A stretch of 64,000 bases of DNA from NCBI GenBank assembly GCA_949752745.1, contig OX457024.1, positions 111,342,219 to 111,406,218 of the forward strand, read 5' to 3'. Below the pieces are notes generated by a model. That model had not been told where the DNA came from. It saw only the letters and a program-made list of their open reading frames with translations, and ran no database searches. Shown here in pieces: positions 12,620-25,200 of the stretch. The translations under genes were made by a program, and so were the position numbers. How positions within the stretch are numbered: the stretch's first letter is position 1; the number at the start of each line of letters is the position of its first letter. Source of the stretch: Protula sp. h YS-2021. Taxonomy: Eukaryota > Annelida > Polychaeta > Sabellida > Serpulidae.

Positions 12620-13275
12620 AGAATGTATGAGCATATCTTCTTGGATCTGCCCTGAAGACGCAGAGCACATTCGAGAATGCACGTCCAAATCTACTAGAAT
12701 CTGCCTTGAAGACGCAGAGCACATTCGAGAACACATGTCTATATCTTCTAAAATCTGCCCTTAAGATGCAGAGCACATTCTACAACACATGTCTATATCT
12801 TCTAGAATCTGCCCTGAAGATGCAGAGCACATTCTAGAACACATGCCCATATCTTCTAGATTCTGCCATGAAGGTGCAGAGCACATTCTAGAACACATGC
12901 CCATATCTTCTAGAATCTGCCTTGAAGATGCAGAGCACATTCTAGAACACATGTCCATATCTTCCAGAATCTGTCCTGAAGATGCAGAGCACATTCTAGA
13001 ACACATGCCCATATCTTCTAGAATTTGCCCTGAAGATGCAGAGCACATTCTAGAACTCATGTCCATATCTTCTAGAATCTGCCTGAAGATGCAGAGCACA
13101 TTCAAGAACGCATGTCTATATCTTCTAGAATCTGCCCTTAAGATGCAGAGCACATTCTAGAACGCATGTCTATATCTTCTAGAATCTGCCCTGAAGACGC
13201 ACAGCACATTCTAGAACTCATGTCCATATCTTCTAGAATCTGCCCGGAAGATGCTGAGCACATTCGAGACAGCTC
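12620..13275. repeat. 54-bp minisatellite, about 12 copies
   Basis: Unit with ATATCTTCTAGAATCTGCCC, then TGAAGATGCAGAGCACATTC and TAGAACACATG. The period is 54 (18 codons), so frames stay open on both strands and give repetitive ORFs. No start context, splice sites or homologue support a protein. Confidence 0.95.
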
Positions 13276-13940
13276 AGTGTCGCACTGACTGTTTCCATTA
13301 AACGAGTATGAATTCATGAAATATTTTAATTTAAACTGAAGCTTATCAACAAAGGAATTTTAGACACCTTGAGTAGCAAGCCAACACCTCATTTTTGTAC
13401 AAAAGGTTTACATGTCAAGTGCTGAGTTTACTCTCTACGCAAACTGCTTTTTACTTCTGACAAATTTATGTATTCGACAGACTGCTAACTTAACACGAAC
13501 CCTGTCTGACAAACTAATTAAAATATATCTTCTAAAACTGTACAATACGCTCGCGTTATAACGACAACGCCGGCACCAGGAAATTATATCATATAAGATA
13601 TGTCTTGAAAATTTTCGGATACTTTTAAAACAGCACTTTTACCCATCGAAAAGCCCAGCTGGGACCGCCAAGCTAGAACCAGCCGTTGGGCAAATATCCC
13701 TAATCTGTCCCCCTCACGTTTTTAACGACGAAGTGAGGTGCTACATTTTACACACCACAATTTGATTGAAATCGATCTTGATACGCCTACATTACCTTGA
13801 ACGATAGGTGCCTTTTTTTTTTTTTTGGCAAAGTTTTCAAATTCGTTTGGTCAGAGGGGAGAGATGTAGGATACTGCCCGTCGTAATCTACATATATATA
13901 TGACGTAATAACAATGGCCTACTGTACACATCACAGAATA

Positions 13941-14049
13941 CTAGAACTTGACGTAAGGTTGTCCGTGTTTGGGGCGAGGCTGTCTGGAGCCGTGTATCAC
14001 AGTGTGCTGCCTCTGGATCCGGTCCACAAGGCGGACCTTGACCTCATCT
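13941..14049 (-). CDS. Isolated terminal coding exon, protein not recognised
   Basis: Minus-strand exon with a good acceptor (T-rich tract, TTTGTCGCAG ending at 14050), one leading base, 35 codons and TAG at 13941-13943. The peptide starts DEVKVRLVDRIQRQH and ends QPRPKHGQPYVKF; its mixed charged composition with no low-complexity bias reads as real coding. The entry phase (two bases needed from the previous exon) is the same as that of CEP120 exon 24, and the only gene upstream on this strand is CEP120. It could be an alternative CEP120 last exon, or the last exon of an unseen gene. Family unknown. Confidence 0.55.
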
Positions 14050-14629
14050 CTGCGACAAACAAAGATACAAACACAACACGAGTGAATACGGTGGGTTTTT
14101 CCTATGAAGACAGCGTGTCACATTAAACCGTATGCGAACCGGTTATCTTGTTGTATTTGGTATACCGTCCAGCGTTTTGTATACCGTAATTTTCTATCTA
14201 GTATTAACACTAAAATTAACAAGGTAAGACATTTGTAAAATTGAATTTCTGGACAAATTAACGCCCAGGAAGAGTTTGCAATCACACTTCTGTAATCGTG
14301 AAAAAGCAGGAAAATAGTTCTCTCAAATTCACAAAAAAGTAGTCCTTTCAGGCCTTTTTTCTAAGCCCTAAAATGAATTCATTTTCAACGCGGTTTTTTT
14401 TTATTTATATACTAGGCAGGGAGAAGCAGATTTGGCATAGCTGCTACATGCATAATACAAAACCTGTGGATGGGCCTATAACGCAGGTGAACTACAGCGC
14501 TGTATGTGGATTTAGGTATCGTTTATGCTGTGCACAATGATCCCACACCCAAAAACAAATGCATCAGAAACGACGTCACATATTTCAATTTTGCTCTACA
14601 TAATTCACTACGTTAATTCTTTTGTTCAA

Positions 14630-14688
14630 CTCCCCCCCCCCCCCCCCCACCCCCACCCCTTCTTTCTTTCTTTCTTTCTTTCTTTTTT

Positions 14689-14725
<37 letters not shown>
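14630..14725. repeat. C-run, (TTTC)n and poly(T) tract
   Basis: C-rich run 14631-14660, then CTTT repeats and two long T-runs. Simple sequence only. Confidence 0.9.
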
Positions 14726-14727
<2 letters not shown>

Positions 14728-15069
14728 CGAGTTCAAACATCATCAAATTCATTTTACTCAAGTTCCTTTAACCTTGAAATTTCAATCACTTTATTTTCAA
14801 AGTTTGTGAGCCCGAAATGCGTGTAACAAGAGCACCCGACAACTCCTTCCCGAGTCACGGCATAACAGCATTAAGACGTTACTTCAAAGACACCCGCATT
14901 TGCGTCTGAAGACATAGCTCTTATGCGAAAATCATTATTTGGATAAAGACTTTTACAATAAGCAAATCGATATATTGATCGCACTATCGCCTTAACCTTC
15001 GTTCATAGCCACTCCAAGTGCATGAAATGCGATTGACGTAATATAATTACTAATTTGTTAATTTAATTT

Positions 15070-15132
15070 AAGATAGGGAGGGAGAAAGACAGAGAGAGAC
15101 TGAGATAGAGAGACAGAGAGGTGGGTGGGGGA

Positions 15133-15196
<64 letters not shown>

Positions 15197-15372
15197 GAGA
15201 AAGAGAGAGAGAGAGTGAGAGGGAGAGAGAGGGGAAAAGAGAGAGCGGGGAGAGGGGAGACAGAGAGAGGGAGGGAGAGAGGCAGAGAGAGAGATAGAGA
15301 AAGAGATAGAGGGTCAGAGAAACAGAGGAGAGAGAGACAGCAGCGGTCGACGGGGGGGGGGGGGGGGAGGGA
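15070..15372. repeat. (GA)n-rich microsatellite block
   Basis: About 300 bases dominated by GA/GAGG with CAGA variants, ending in a G-run at 15351-15367. Ser-Leu and Arg-Glu repetitive ORFs here are artefacts. Confidence 0.95.
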
Positions 15373-16095
15373 GGAGGGGTCATGGTAAGTTAAAACCATA
15401 ATACAAGCTCTTACTTGGTACATACTTGCAATTTAGCAGACTAATTGCCGGCAGGGTGGGGTGGGAGGAGGGGCGGGGCGGGAGGATAAGCTAAAATAAG
15501 CATGCATTATGGGTAAATACTTCCTACCTAGCTAAACCCGTAACCTTTTAATTAAATGTATTTTCAATCGTAACTGAAGAATTCTTACTGGAATATGCCA
15601 AACTATGAAAACTTTAAAGGACGAAAATCTGGATGAGGATCGATATTGATTTCCTTCGATGCATAACTAGAACTGCGTCCACACGAGACGCGAATGCCCC
15701 GTCCTGGTATTTTCTTAGTATTAGAAAACAATTGGGAAAGTAAATAAATAAATAAATAAAAACCAAGGGTAAACAGTAAGATATCTAGAGGATGAGATAT
15801 ATTAGCCACCACCACCCCCCCCCCCCCCCGCACCCACTCCTGCCACCATACCTCTTGCCAACGCTTAAATAGGGGAAAACCGCACGCTCGTTTTAAAGAA
15901 AATGTAAGAAACTGAAAAACTAAAACTGAAACGGCAAACTCGGAAGGGGGTGTTAATTCCTTAATATTTTCAAATTTTTTGTTTACATTTTTGTCACTGC
16001 TTTTTTCGTTTTTTTTATTTTTTTTTTTTAATTCAACATTTTAATTTTTCGAGCGTGAGCTTTTCTCCGGCGACAACTGTCTGAAAATAAATACT
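15373..16095. other. Intergenic, nothing recognised
   Basis: Low-complexity tracts only (C-run at 15813-15829, T-rich at 16000-16030). No exon-like segment found. Confidence 0.5.
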
Positions 16096-16099
16096 CTAC

Positions 16100-16375
16100 A
16101 AACCTGTGTCTACCTGTCTATGCCTACCTGTGTCTACCTAACTATGTCTACCTCTGTCTACCTAACTTTGTCTACCTGTGTCTACCTAACTGTGTCTACC
16201 TGTATCTACCTAACTTTGTCTACCTGTGTCTACCTAACTGTGTCTACCTGTGTCTACCTACCTATGTCTACCTGTGTCTACCTAACTATGTCTACCTGTG
16301 TCTACCTAACTATGTCTACCTGTGTCTACCTAACTGTGTGCTACCTGTGTCTACTTAACTATGTCTACTAACTGA
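16100..16375. repeat. 24-bp minisatellite
   Basis: About 11 copies of CTACCTGTGTCTACCTAACT plus GTGT, with minor variants. Confidence 0.93.
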
Positions 16376-16812
16376 AATCACAAGGTATAACATTCTAACC
16401 TCAAGTAAACCCGGTGGGGGAAGGGGGGAGGGGCGGTGGGAAGAGGTGTTCTCTCAAAATGCGGAGAACCACGTAAGCCAGCGTGTGCCACGACCACATT
16501 ATGGCACCATTATGGCACCATATTGCCCCCGAATGCCATGACGCTTTAAGGCGAACAAAAGTCAATTGAACTTTACAACAGCCACAAAAAATTGGGCCAT
16601 GTTTTTTTTTTTTTTTTTTTTTATACTCATCAAATCACAAACAAAAAAAAAACAAAACAATTTAACAACCAAGTTTATGGACAGATATAAACCTCCGCAT
16701 TTAAAGAAAGTACACCCTCCCCCCCCCCCCCCCCGCCCCCCTCCTCCCGTTTTTTTCGCAAACTAAAACACACCGTATATAAACTTACATTATCATGCAG
16801 TAAGCAGGGGAG

Positions 16813-16927
16813 TTACCTTCCTTTTCTAGCGATTGCTTCGCGGATTTGGCGATCCAATTCCGTGATAAGAGAATCTGCAGCTGTGTACGCCCCGGTACGC
16901 AACAAACTATCTCGCTCCTCAATCAGT
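16813..16927 (-). CDS. CEP120: CEP120 exon 24 (stop codon)
   Basis: Last residues [14 protein letters not shown], then [17 protein letters not shown] and TAA at 16813-16815. It matches the family C terminus ([24 protein letters not shown]). It is separated from exon 23 by a 9.3-kb intron filled with satellite and mobile DNA. Confidence 0.94.
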
Positions 16928-19900
16928 CTTAAAGAAAAAAAAAAAAACAATGAAAACAAGAAGAAAGTTAGACTCTGTTGACTTATAATATGTGTCAGTC
17001 AAGACTCTTTTAGCAGCTGGATTTTGCCATTGAAGCAAATGTGAATATATTTTCTTATTATAACTGGATAAAAGTTGCACATAAAATGCCCTTAATGAAC
17101 AGAGCTGCACGTAAGTAACGTATTTCAGAAGCACTCTTACTTCTGAATTTCAAGGCTGATAATATACACTTAGGTTAGTAAAGAGCAATGTGGTTTAAGC
17201 GTTAATATATTTATTCGTCCCACTTTTGTGGGACCTCAAAAACACCGTAAATTTAACCTTACACACTTTGCAAACCTTCCGAGATTTAATCTCGTAGGGT
17301 ATAGTTATGAGCTTTTCGGTACCGTCAGCTTCAAAGCGCATCGTAATATACCCTTGCATTTCTTACATAAAATGGTGTGTAAAATGCAACATGTCTTTTT
17401 TCTGATGTTGCTTAATTAAGTCTTGGAACTTGATTCAGTCAGCAAAGAAATTAAACACAACCGTAGCTATAATATGGTGCCCAGCGAAATTCAAATGAAA
17501 TGCTTCTTTAAATGTTGATTTTGCACGTAAATACTTTAATTCAAACAAGTTATCAATAAAACTGATGAATGTTCTCCGCCACGAACTATGGTAGAATCGA
17601 AAAATAATGCGACATCGTCGTTGATTTTGCACGTAAAAAAACTTGAATTCAAATTGAAAATATAAGCACTGCACGTTTCTTCTGATACTACGCACCTATT
17701 CACCCAAAGCCCCTCCCCTCCTCCTCCTCCCCCCCCCCCCCCTTTCACCACCACCACGACCCTCCTCAATTTTCCACAAAAAAAAATAAAAAAATTAAAC
17801 AAGCCGAAAATTGGGCTCTGACGACTTATAATATGTGTCAATCAAGACTCTTTTAGCAGCTGGACTTTGCCATGACGCAAACGTGAATATATTTTCTTAT
17901 TAAAACTGGAGAAAAAGTTGCATATGAAATACCACTTAATGTGCAGAGATACACGTAAAGCCCGCTTTACACGGTGTGTTTTTTGCTGCATGGTCTTGCT
18001 CATGGCAGCAAGCTCTATCGTGTAAACACAAAGTTTTTATGATTTTTATGACCCATCCGTCGTCACTCATCAAGCCAGCGGAAAAAGAGCCCGTCCCATT
18101 TTTTTTTTTTTTCGTGATCACAGATATGCTTATCAGACTACATGAAGCTAATCCGATGTGTCTCAACTGGATGCCAGGCCAGTTGCTTAAAGGTATTAAA
18201 AGTTGGGGACCCCGAAGTAAGTAGGGCAGCTTGGCCATTAACATTTCGTTATTGTGGAAATCGAGGAATTCGGTGCTGCACCGTGTAAACTCCCTGAATT
18301 TCGATGTACGCTTTGCTCGTGAGTTTTGAATTTGAGCATGCCCTGCCGTGTAAAGCGGACTTAAGGAACGCATTACATAAATACTTTTACTTTCTTGAAC
18401 TTCAGGGCAAATGCGCTGCACTTTGGGGCAGTGCTCAAGAGTGTTGCTATCGATGTCAGTATCATTATTCGTCCCACTTTTGCGGGACCTCAAAAACAAA
18501 AATGCATTTTACTTTTCTTGACCTTCGAGATTTAATCTCGACGGGATATAGTTATGAGATCATCCGTACTGGTACATCACCACTGCACGACAATATAGCC
18601 TTGCATTTCTTACAGAAAATGGTGTGTAAAATGCAACAATTTTTTTCCCATCTTCAAGCTATAATTTGGTGCCCAGCGAAAGTCAAAGGAAAAGCTTCTT
18701 AAAAAACTGAATACGCAAAAAAACTTTAATTCAAACTGAAAACCTGAGGACCGCACGTTTTCCCTGGCACCACACACGAGTGCACCTATTCACCAACCGT
18801 AACTCCCCCCCCCCCCCGCCCCCCCCCCCCCCACTTCACATACACTGCCACCACAACCCTCCTCAATTTAAACAAAAAAATGAAAACAAGAAGAAAATTA
18901 GGCTCTGACGACTTATAATATGTGTCAGTCAAGACTCTTTTAGCAGCTGGACTTTGCCATGACGCAAACGTGAATATATTTTCTTATTAAAACTGGATAA
19001 AAAGTTGCACATAAAATGCCACTTAATGTACAGGTTAGGAACGCATTTCATAAGTACGTTTTACTTTCTTGAACTGCAAGGCAAATGACAGTCACTTTGG
19101 CGTAGTGGTCGGGAGTGTTGGTATTGATGTAAACATAACATGACAATTGTGGATTGCACATCCCGTGCCGCGCAAAAAAATACATTATATATTCTTTCAT
19201 TCCCCGAGGTATGGTATGCCTGCGATGAATGGTCAGGGAGATATGACCTGGACAAGGTACCCGAAGAAAACGACTAAGTCCAAACATTTCAAAGGTCCTT
19301 AATTTCGGCATTTTTCGATGAAATAAAAAATCAACTTGACGTTGCAAAACTACATTATATGTTCCTTCATTCCCCGAGGATGCCTGCGATCGACGGTTAC
19401 AGCGATATATGGCCTGGACAAAAGTGATGGAGATATATGGCCTGGACGAAAGTGATAATGTACAGACGGACACTTTTTGTGGGAACTCAAAAATAAGTAG
19501 ATGCCTTCCAACTCACATCTTTGTTTTTTTAATGCTGTATTTCTCCACTGCACGATAATATATACCTTTGCATTTCTTCCAGAAAATGGTGTGTAAAATG
19601 CAACATGGTTTTTTTTTCCTATGTTGCTTAATTCACTTGTTTAACGTAATTCAATCAGCGAAGAAATTAAACACGACGGAAGCGATAATTTGGTGCCCAG
19701 CGAAAGTCAAAGGAAAAGCTTCTTATAAACCTAAATACGAAAAAACTTTAATTCAAATTGAAAATCTAAGGACTGCACGTTTCCCCTGATACTACACACG
19801 GATGCACCACTTCGCACACCCCCACCTCCCCTCCTCCTCCCCGCCTCCAACACTCCACCACCACAACCCTCCTCAATCCTAAAGATGAAAAAATGAAAAC

Positions 19901-22207
19901 AAGAAGAAAATTAGGCTCTGATGACTTATGTGTAAGGAAAGTATTTCATAAATAGCTTTCGCTTGCTTGAACTTCCAAGGCAAATGACCTCATACTTTGA
20001 TGTAATGCACAGGAGGCTTGGTATCGATATAAGTATTCGTCCCACTTATGCGGGACCTAAAAAAAACAACATGAATTTACTAACGTGTCCTTCGAGATTT
20101 AATCTCGCAGGGGATATAGGATTCAGTTTTTCCTTGCCTTTACACCACTGCACGATAATACACCCTTGCATTTATTACAGAAAATGGTGTGTAAAATGCA
20201 ACATGTTTTTTTTTCCTTTGTGGCTAAATTCACTTGAACTTAATTCAATCAGCGAAGAAATAAAACACAGCTGAGCCACTGTCCTTGGTCGGATATGGCT
20301 CAAAAACAATAGAGATCTTCAGTGGTCCATATACAAGCTATATCTAAAATATCTAAGCGATTGACAAAAAATTGTAGGCTAGAGCGTGTTCACAAGGTAA
20401 GTGTTAACGGACGGACGGACGGACGGACGGACACGGCCATAGCAATAGCCTTCAGCCAATATTGGCTGAGGGCTAAAAATGAAAACAAGAAGAAAATTAG
20501 GCTCTGATGACTTATGTGTCAATCAAGACTCTTTTAGCAGCTGGACTTTGCCACGAAGCCCACATTAATATATTTTCTCATTAAAACTGGATAAAAAGTT
20601 GAACATAAAATGCCACTTAATGTACAGAGATGCACGTTAGGAACGCATTTCATAAGTACTTTTTACTTTCTTGAACTTCAAAGCATGCCCTACACTTTGA
20701 GGTTGTGCTCAGGAGTGATCGCGTCAAATAGTCATCCCACTTTTGCGGGACCTCAAAAACAACATCAATTTGCTTTCAAACCTTCCGAGATTTAATCTCG
20801 TACGGATATAGTTTTCACTGTCTCTGCACTACACCACTGCACGATAATATACACTTGCATTTCTTACAGAAAATGGTGTGCAACATGCAATGTGTAAAAT
20901 CAGCGAAGAAATTAAACACGACGGAAGCTATAATTTGGTGCCCAGCGAAATTTAAATGAAACGCTTCTTTAAATGTTGATTTTGCACGTAAAAACTTTAA
21001 TTCAAATTGAAAATCTAAGGACTGTACATTTCTCTTGATACTCACACGAGTGCACCTATTCACCCAACCGCAACCCCCCTCCCCTCCTCCCCCCTCAATA
21101 CACCACCACCACAACCCTCCTCAATTTAAAAAAAAAAAATGAAAACGAAGAAAATTAGGCTCTGCTGACTTATGTTTCAATCAAGACTCTTTTGACAGCA
21201 GGCTTCCCATTAAAACCTGGAGAAAAAGTTACACATAAAATGCCACTTAATGTACAGAGATGCACGTAAGGAACGCATTTCAAAAGTACTTTTTACTTTA
21301 TTGAACTACAAGGCAAATGGCCTACACTCTGGGGTAGTGGTCGAGAGTGTTGGTATTAATACAGGATGGCCACCTGGAATCCGAAATGAAATTCCCTGTG
21401 TTTTCCAGACATTTTCCATACAATGAATTTTGACAGCGCAGGTTTTCAGAATTCTAACACTTACATGTTTTGGTTGAAAAAAAATTATCATTGACTACGT
21501 CTCCCACTATCTTTCTTAAACGCTTAGAAAAATTCAACGTTCAGCAAACTCTTTCTAAATCTATCAAAGTTTGCAAAACAAATATTTACGTGGAAATACC
21601 CTGGAAAACCTGGAATTTTCCAAAAATTAAATTCGATGAGTTTTCCCTGAGATTTGCCGGAATTACCAAATTCCCCGAGTTATCCCTGACTACAAAATGT
21701 CGATTCATTTTTCCTTGAATTCCCTGGTTTCCAGGGTCGGTGGCCACGCTGAAATATAACTATTCGTCCCACTTTTGCGGGAACCCCAAAAACAACATGA
21801 ATTTACTAACAAACCCGAGATTTAATCTCGTAGGGATATAGTTTTCAGCTTTTCTCTGCCTGCCTTTCACCACTACCATATACCCTTGCATTTGTTACGG
21901 AAAATGGTGTGTAAAAATGCAACAGTTTTTTTTTTCTTTGTGGCTTAATTCACTTGAACTTAATTTAGTCAGCGAAGAAATTAAACACTAAGAAACACTA
22001 AGAAGCTATAATATGGTGCCCAGCGAAATTTAAATGAAACGCTTCTTTAAATGTTGATTTTGCACGTAAAAACCTTAATTTAAATTAAGAATCTAAGGAT
22101 ACTACACACGAGTGCACCTATTCACCCAACCGCCAACCCCTCTCCTCCCCCCCATCCCTCAATACACTACCCCACAACCCTCCTCAATTTTCAAAAAAAA
22201 AAAAAAA

Positions 22208-22239
<32 letters not shown>

Positions 22240-25200
22240 TTAGGCTCTGACGACTTGTCAGTCAAGACTCTTTTAGCAGCTGGACTTTGCCATGACGCAA
22301 ACGTGAATATATTTTCTTATTAAAACTGGAGAAAAAGTTGCATATGAAATACCACTTAATGTGCAGAGATCCACGTAAAGCCCGCTTTACACGATGTGTT
22401 TTTTGCTGCATGGTCTTGCTCATGGCAGCAAGCTCTATCGTGTAAACACAAAGTTTTTATGATTTTTATGACCCATCCGTCGTCACTCATCAAGCCAGCG
22501 GAAAAAGAGCCCGTCCCATTTTTTTTTTTCGTGATCACAGATATGCTTATCAGACTACATGAAGCTAATCCGATGTGTCTCAACTGGATGCCAGGCCAGT
22601 TGCTTAAAGGTATTAAAAGTTGGGGACCCCGAAGTAAGTAGGGCAGCTTGGCCATTAACATTTCGTTATTGTGGAAATCGAGGAATTCGGTGCTGCACCG
22701 TGTAAACTCCCTGAATTTCGATGTACGCTTTGCTCGTGAGTTTTGAATTTGAGCATGCCCTGCCGTGTAAAGCGGACTTAAGGAACGCATTTCATAAATA
22801 CTTTTACTTTCTTGAACTTCAGGGCAAATGAGCTGCACTTTGGGGCAGTGCTCAAGAGTGTTGCTATCGATGTCAGTATCATTATTCGTCCAACTTTTGC
22901 GGGACCTCAAAAACAAAAATGCATTTTACTTTTCTTGACCTTCGAGATTTAATCTCGACGGGATATAGTTATGAGATCATCCGTACTGGTACATCACCAC
23001 TGCACGACAATATAGCCTTGCATTTCTTACAGAAAATGGTGTGTAAAATGCAACAATTTTTTTCCCATCTTCAAGCTATAATTTGGTGCCCAGCGAAAGT
23101 CAAAGGAAAAGCTTCTTAAAAAACTGAATACGCAAAAAAACTTTAATTCAAACTGAAAACCTGAGGACCGCACGTTTTCCCTGGCACCACACACGAGTGC
23201 ACCTATTCACCAACCGTAACTCCCCCCCCCCCCCCCCCCCCCCCACTTCACATACACTGCCACCACAACCCTCCTCAATTTAAACAAAAAAATGAAAACA
23301 AGGAGAAAATTAGGCTCTGGTGACTTATAAGATGTGTCAATCAAGAATCTTTTATCAGCTGGACATTGCCGTGAAGCCCAAAATAATACAGTTGCACATA
23401 AAATGCAACTTAATGTACAAAGATGCACGTTAGGAACGCATTTCATGAGTACTTTTTACTTTATTGAACTACAAGGCAAATGACAGTCACTTCGGGGAGT
23501 GCTCAGGAGTATTGATATGGCATCAATATAATCAATCGTCCCACTTTTGCGGGACCTCAAAAACACCATTACTTTATTATGACACCTTCCGAGATTTAAT
23601 CTCGTGGGGACATAGGTAAGAACTTGTCTATACGCGCATTTGCACGACAATATACCCTTGTATTTCTTACAGAAAATGGTGTGTAAAATGCAACCTTTTT
23701 TTTTTTCTTGAAGCTGTTTAATTCAGTTATTGAACTTAATGCAGTCAGGGAAGAAATTAAACATAAACGGAAGCTGTAATATGGTGCACAGCGAATTTCA
23801 AATGAAATGCTTCTTTAAATGTGGATTCCTTCATTTCAAATTGAAAATTAAAATTGACCCCGGTACTGTTGCTCGTCATTCGGGCAGCCTTAAAGTGCTG
23901 CTGTACCAACAGCTACAATAGGCCTTATATATTTTCTCCAAATTTCGATGCAATTGAACCAAACAAAAAAATAAATATATAAATTGACAAGCCATCGTCG
24001 AGGGTGTAGATCCCAACCGGACACAATAAGTCGCCATTTTGGCAATTTTTGACCAATTTGAAAAATATTACGACGTGGCACAACTTCAATATATATATTA
24101 TCACTGTGCAAGGTTGATACACCACCCCCAAAACCGCCCCCCCCCCTTCACCCCCACCGGGACTCGCCCGGTTGCGATCTAATAAAACATACACACATAC
24201 AAATTTTCGGCCGCTTTTTTTCTCGGCAACACTACCGAATAAATGCATAATTGCTCCGATAGGTACTTGTGATGCCACGAACGAAAACACGAGTTGACAA
24301 TACATTTCGTTTATTTCGCAACAGATAGGGGCGGGGTGTCCCCCCCCCCCCCCCGCCATATCTCACCGTGATTGAGTTCTATGTGTACCCCCAACCCTCG
24401 AAACAAGGATGTCGTATCCATTCGTTCACGGTTTCCGTTTTAGCCTACGGCAAATTTTTCTCTATCCCACTGAACGGGACACACTAAAAAGTAAATTTCT
24501 TAACTCATTTCACAAAAACCACAACGAGATGTAATCTCCAGGGCGGATATAGGTAAGAACATTTCCGGTGCTTACAACGCGGGCGCATTTATATATACCT
24601 GTGTGTGCTTGCCAGAAAATGGTGTGTAAAATGCAATGCTTTTGTTATGCCAGCTCACGCACAGCAATTTACATTTACTGCGAATTGAAGCAGCTTCAAA
24701 ATAAATTATAAAATAACACACACAAAAAAAAACATAAAATAATCAAATAAAAAATAACAATAGTATCTAATAAATAAAAGAAATAAAAATGGATAAATAA
24801 AAGGCAAAAATGAAATAGTAATCGTAAAGGGGTTTGGTCAAGTCAACCCTCGACCAACTCAACCCTCTGCCAACTCAACCCATTTTAGTCAAGTCAACCC
24901 ACATATGTTTGGTCAACTCAACCCACCCTTAATACCAACTCAACCCACCCTGAAAGTCAACTCAACCCACCTAAATGAAATCAATCCAAGGACAAAATAT
25001 ATTAATGAAAAACTTAATAAGCAGTTTCTAAGATGAGTTACTGGTTTCAGATGAAAGAAACTTAACCAAATGTGTGATCTCCTCTTTAATGTATAGTCGT
25101 TATGCAATCACAGAAACCACCTGAGACGGGAGATTTTCATAGCATGTAATTCGAAATATTTCCTTAAGACGACACAGATATTGAATTGCAATTATGTTGT

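Larger units (their letters stand above)
16940..23930. repeat. Satellite-like tandem array, unit ~0.6-1.1 kb, about 7 copies
   Basis: Landmarks recur in fixed order: GACTCTTTTAGCAGCTGGA (16990, 17845, 18930, 20525, 21185, 22265, 23340), CGTCCCACTTTTGCGGGACC, CGAGATTTAATCTCG (near 17280, 18526, 20093, 20787, 21809, 22944, 23588), AAAATGGTGTGTAAAATGCA and TTTGGTGCCCAGCGAAA. Unit length varies through internal deletions and insertions. Roughly 17860-18880 and 22270-23270 are almost identical, so the array has amplified recently. The whole array is inside the last CEP120 intron. Confidence 0.9.

Noticed and set aside
12561..13160. Repeat ORFs on both strands (ISSRICPEDAEHILEHM-type)
   Set aside because: 54-bp minisatellite artefact, open in both orientations, with no coding context.
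13914..14126. Plus-strand 70-codon ORF
   Set aside because: Antisense shadow of the minus-strand terminal exon 13941-14049, which has proper splice and stop signals.
15058..15423. Ser-Leu and Arg-Glu repeat ORFs
   Set aside because: (GA)n microsatellite.
17936..18499. 187-codon minus ORF (also 186 codons at 22356-22916)
   Set aside because: It runs through the MITE and satellite junction; the same text in both copies reflects duplication and not a gene.
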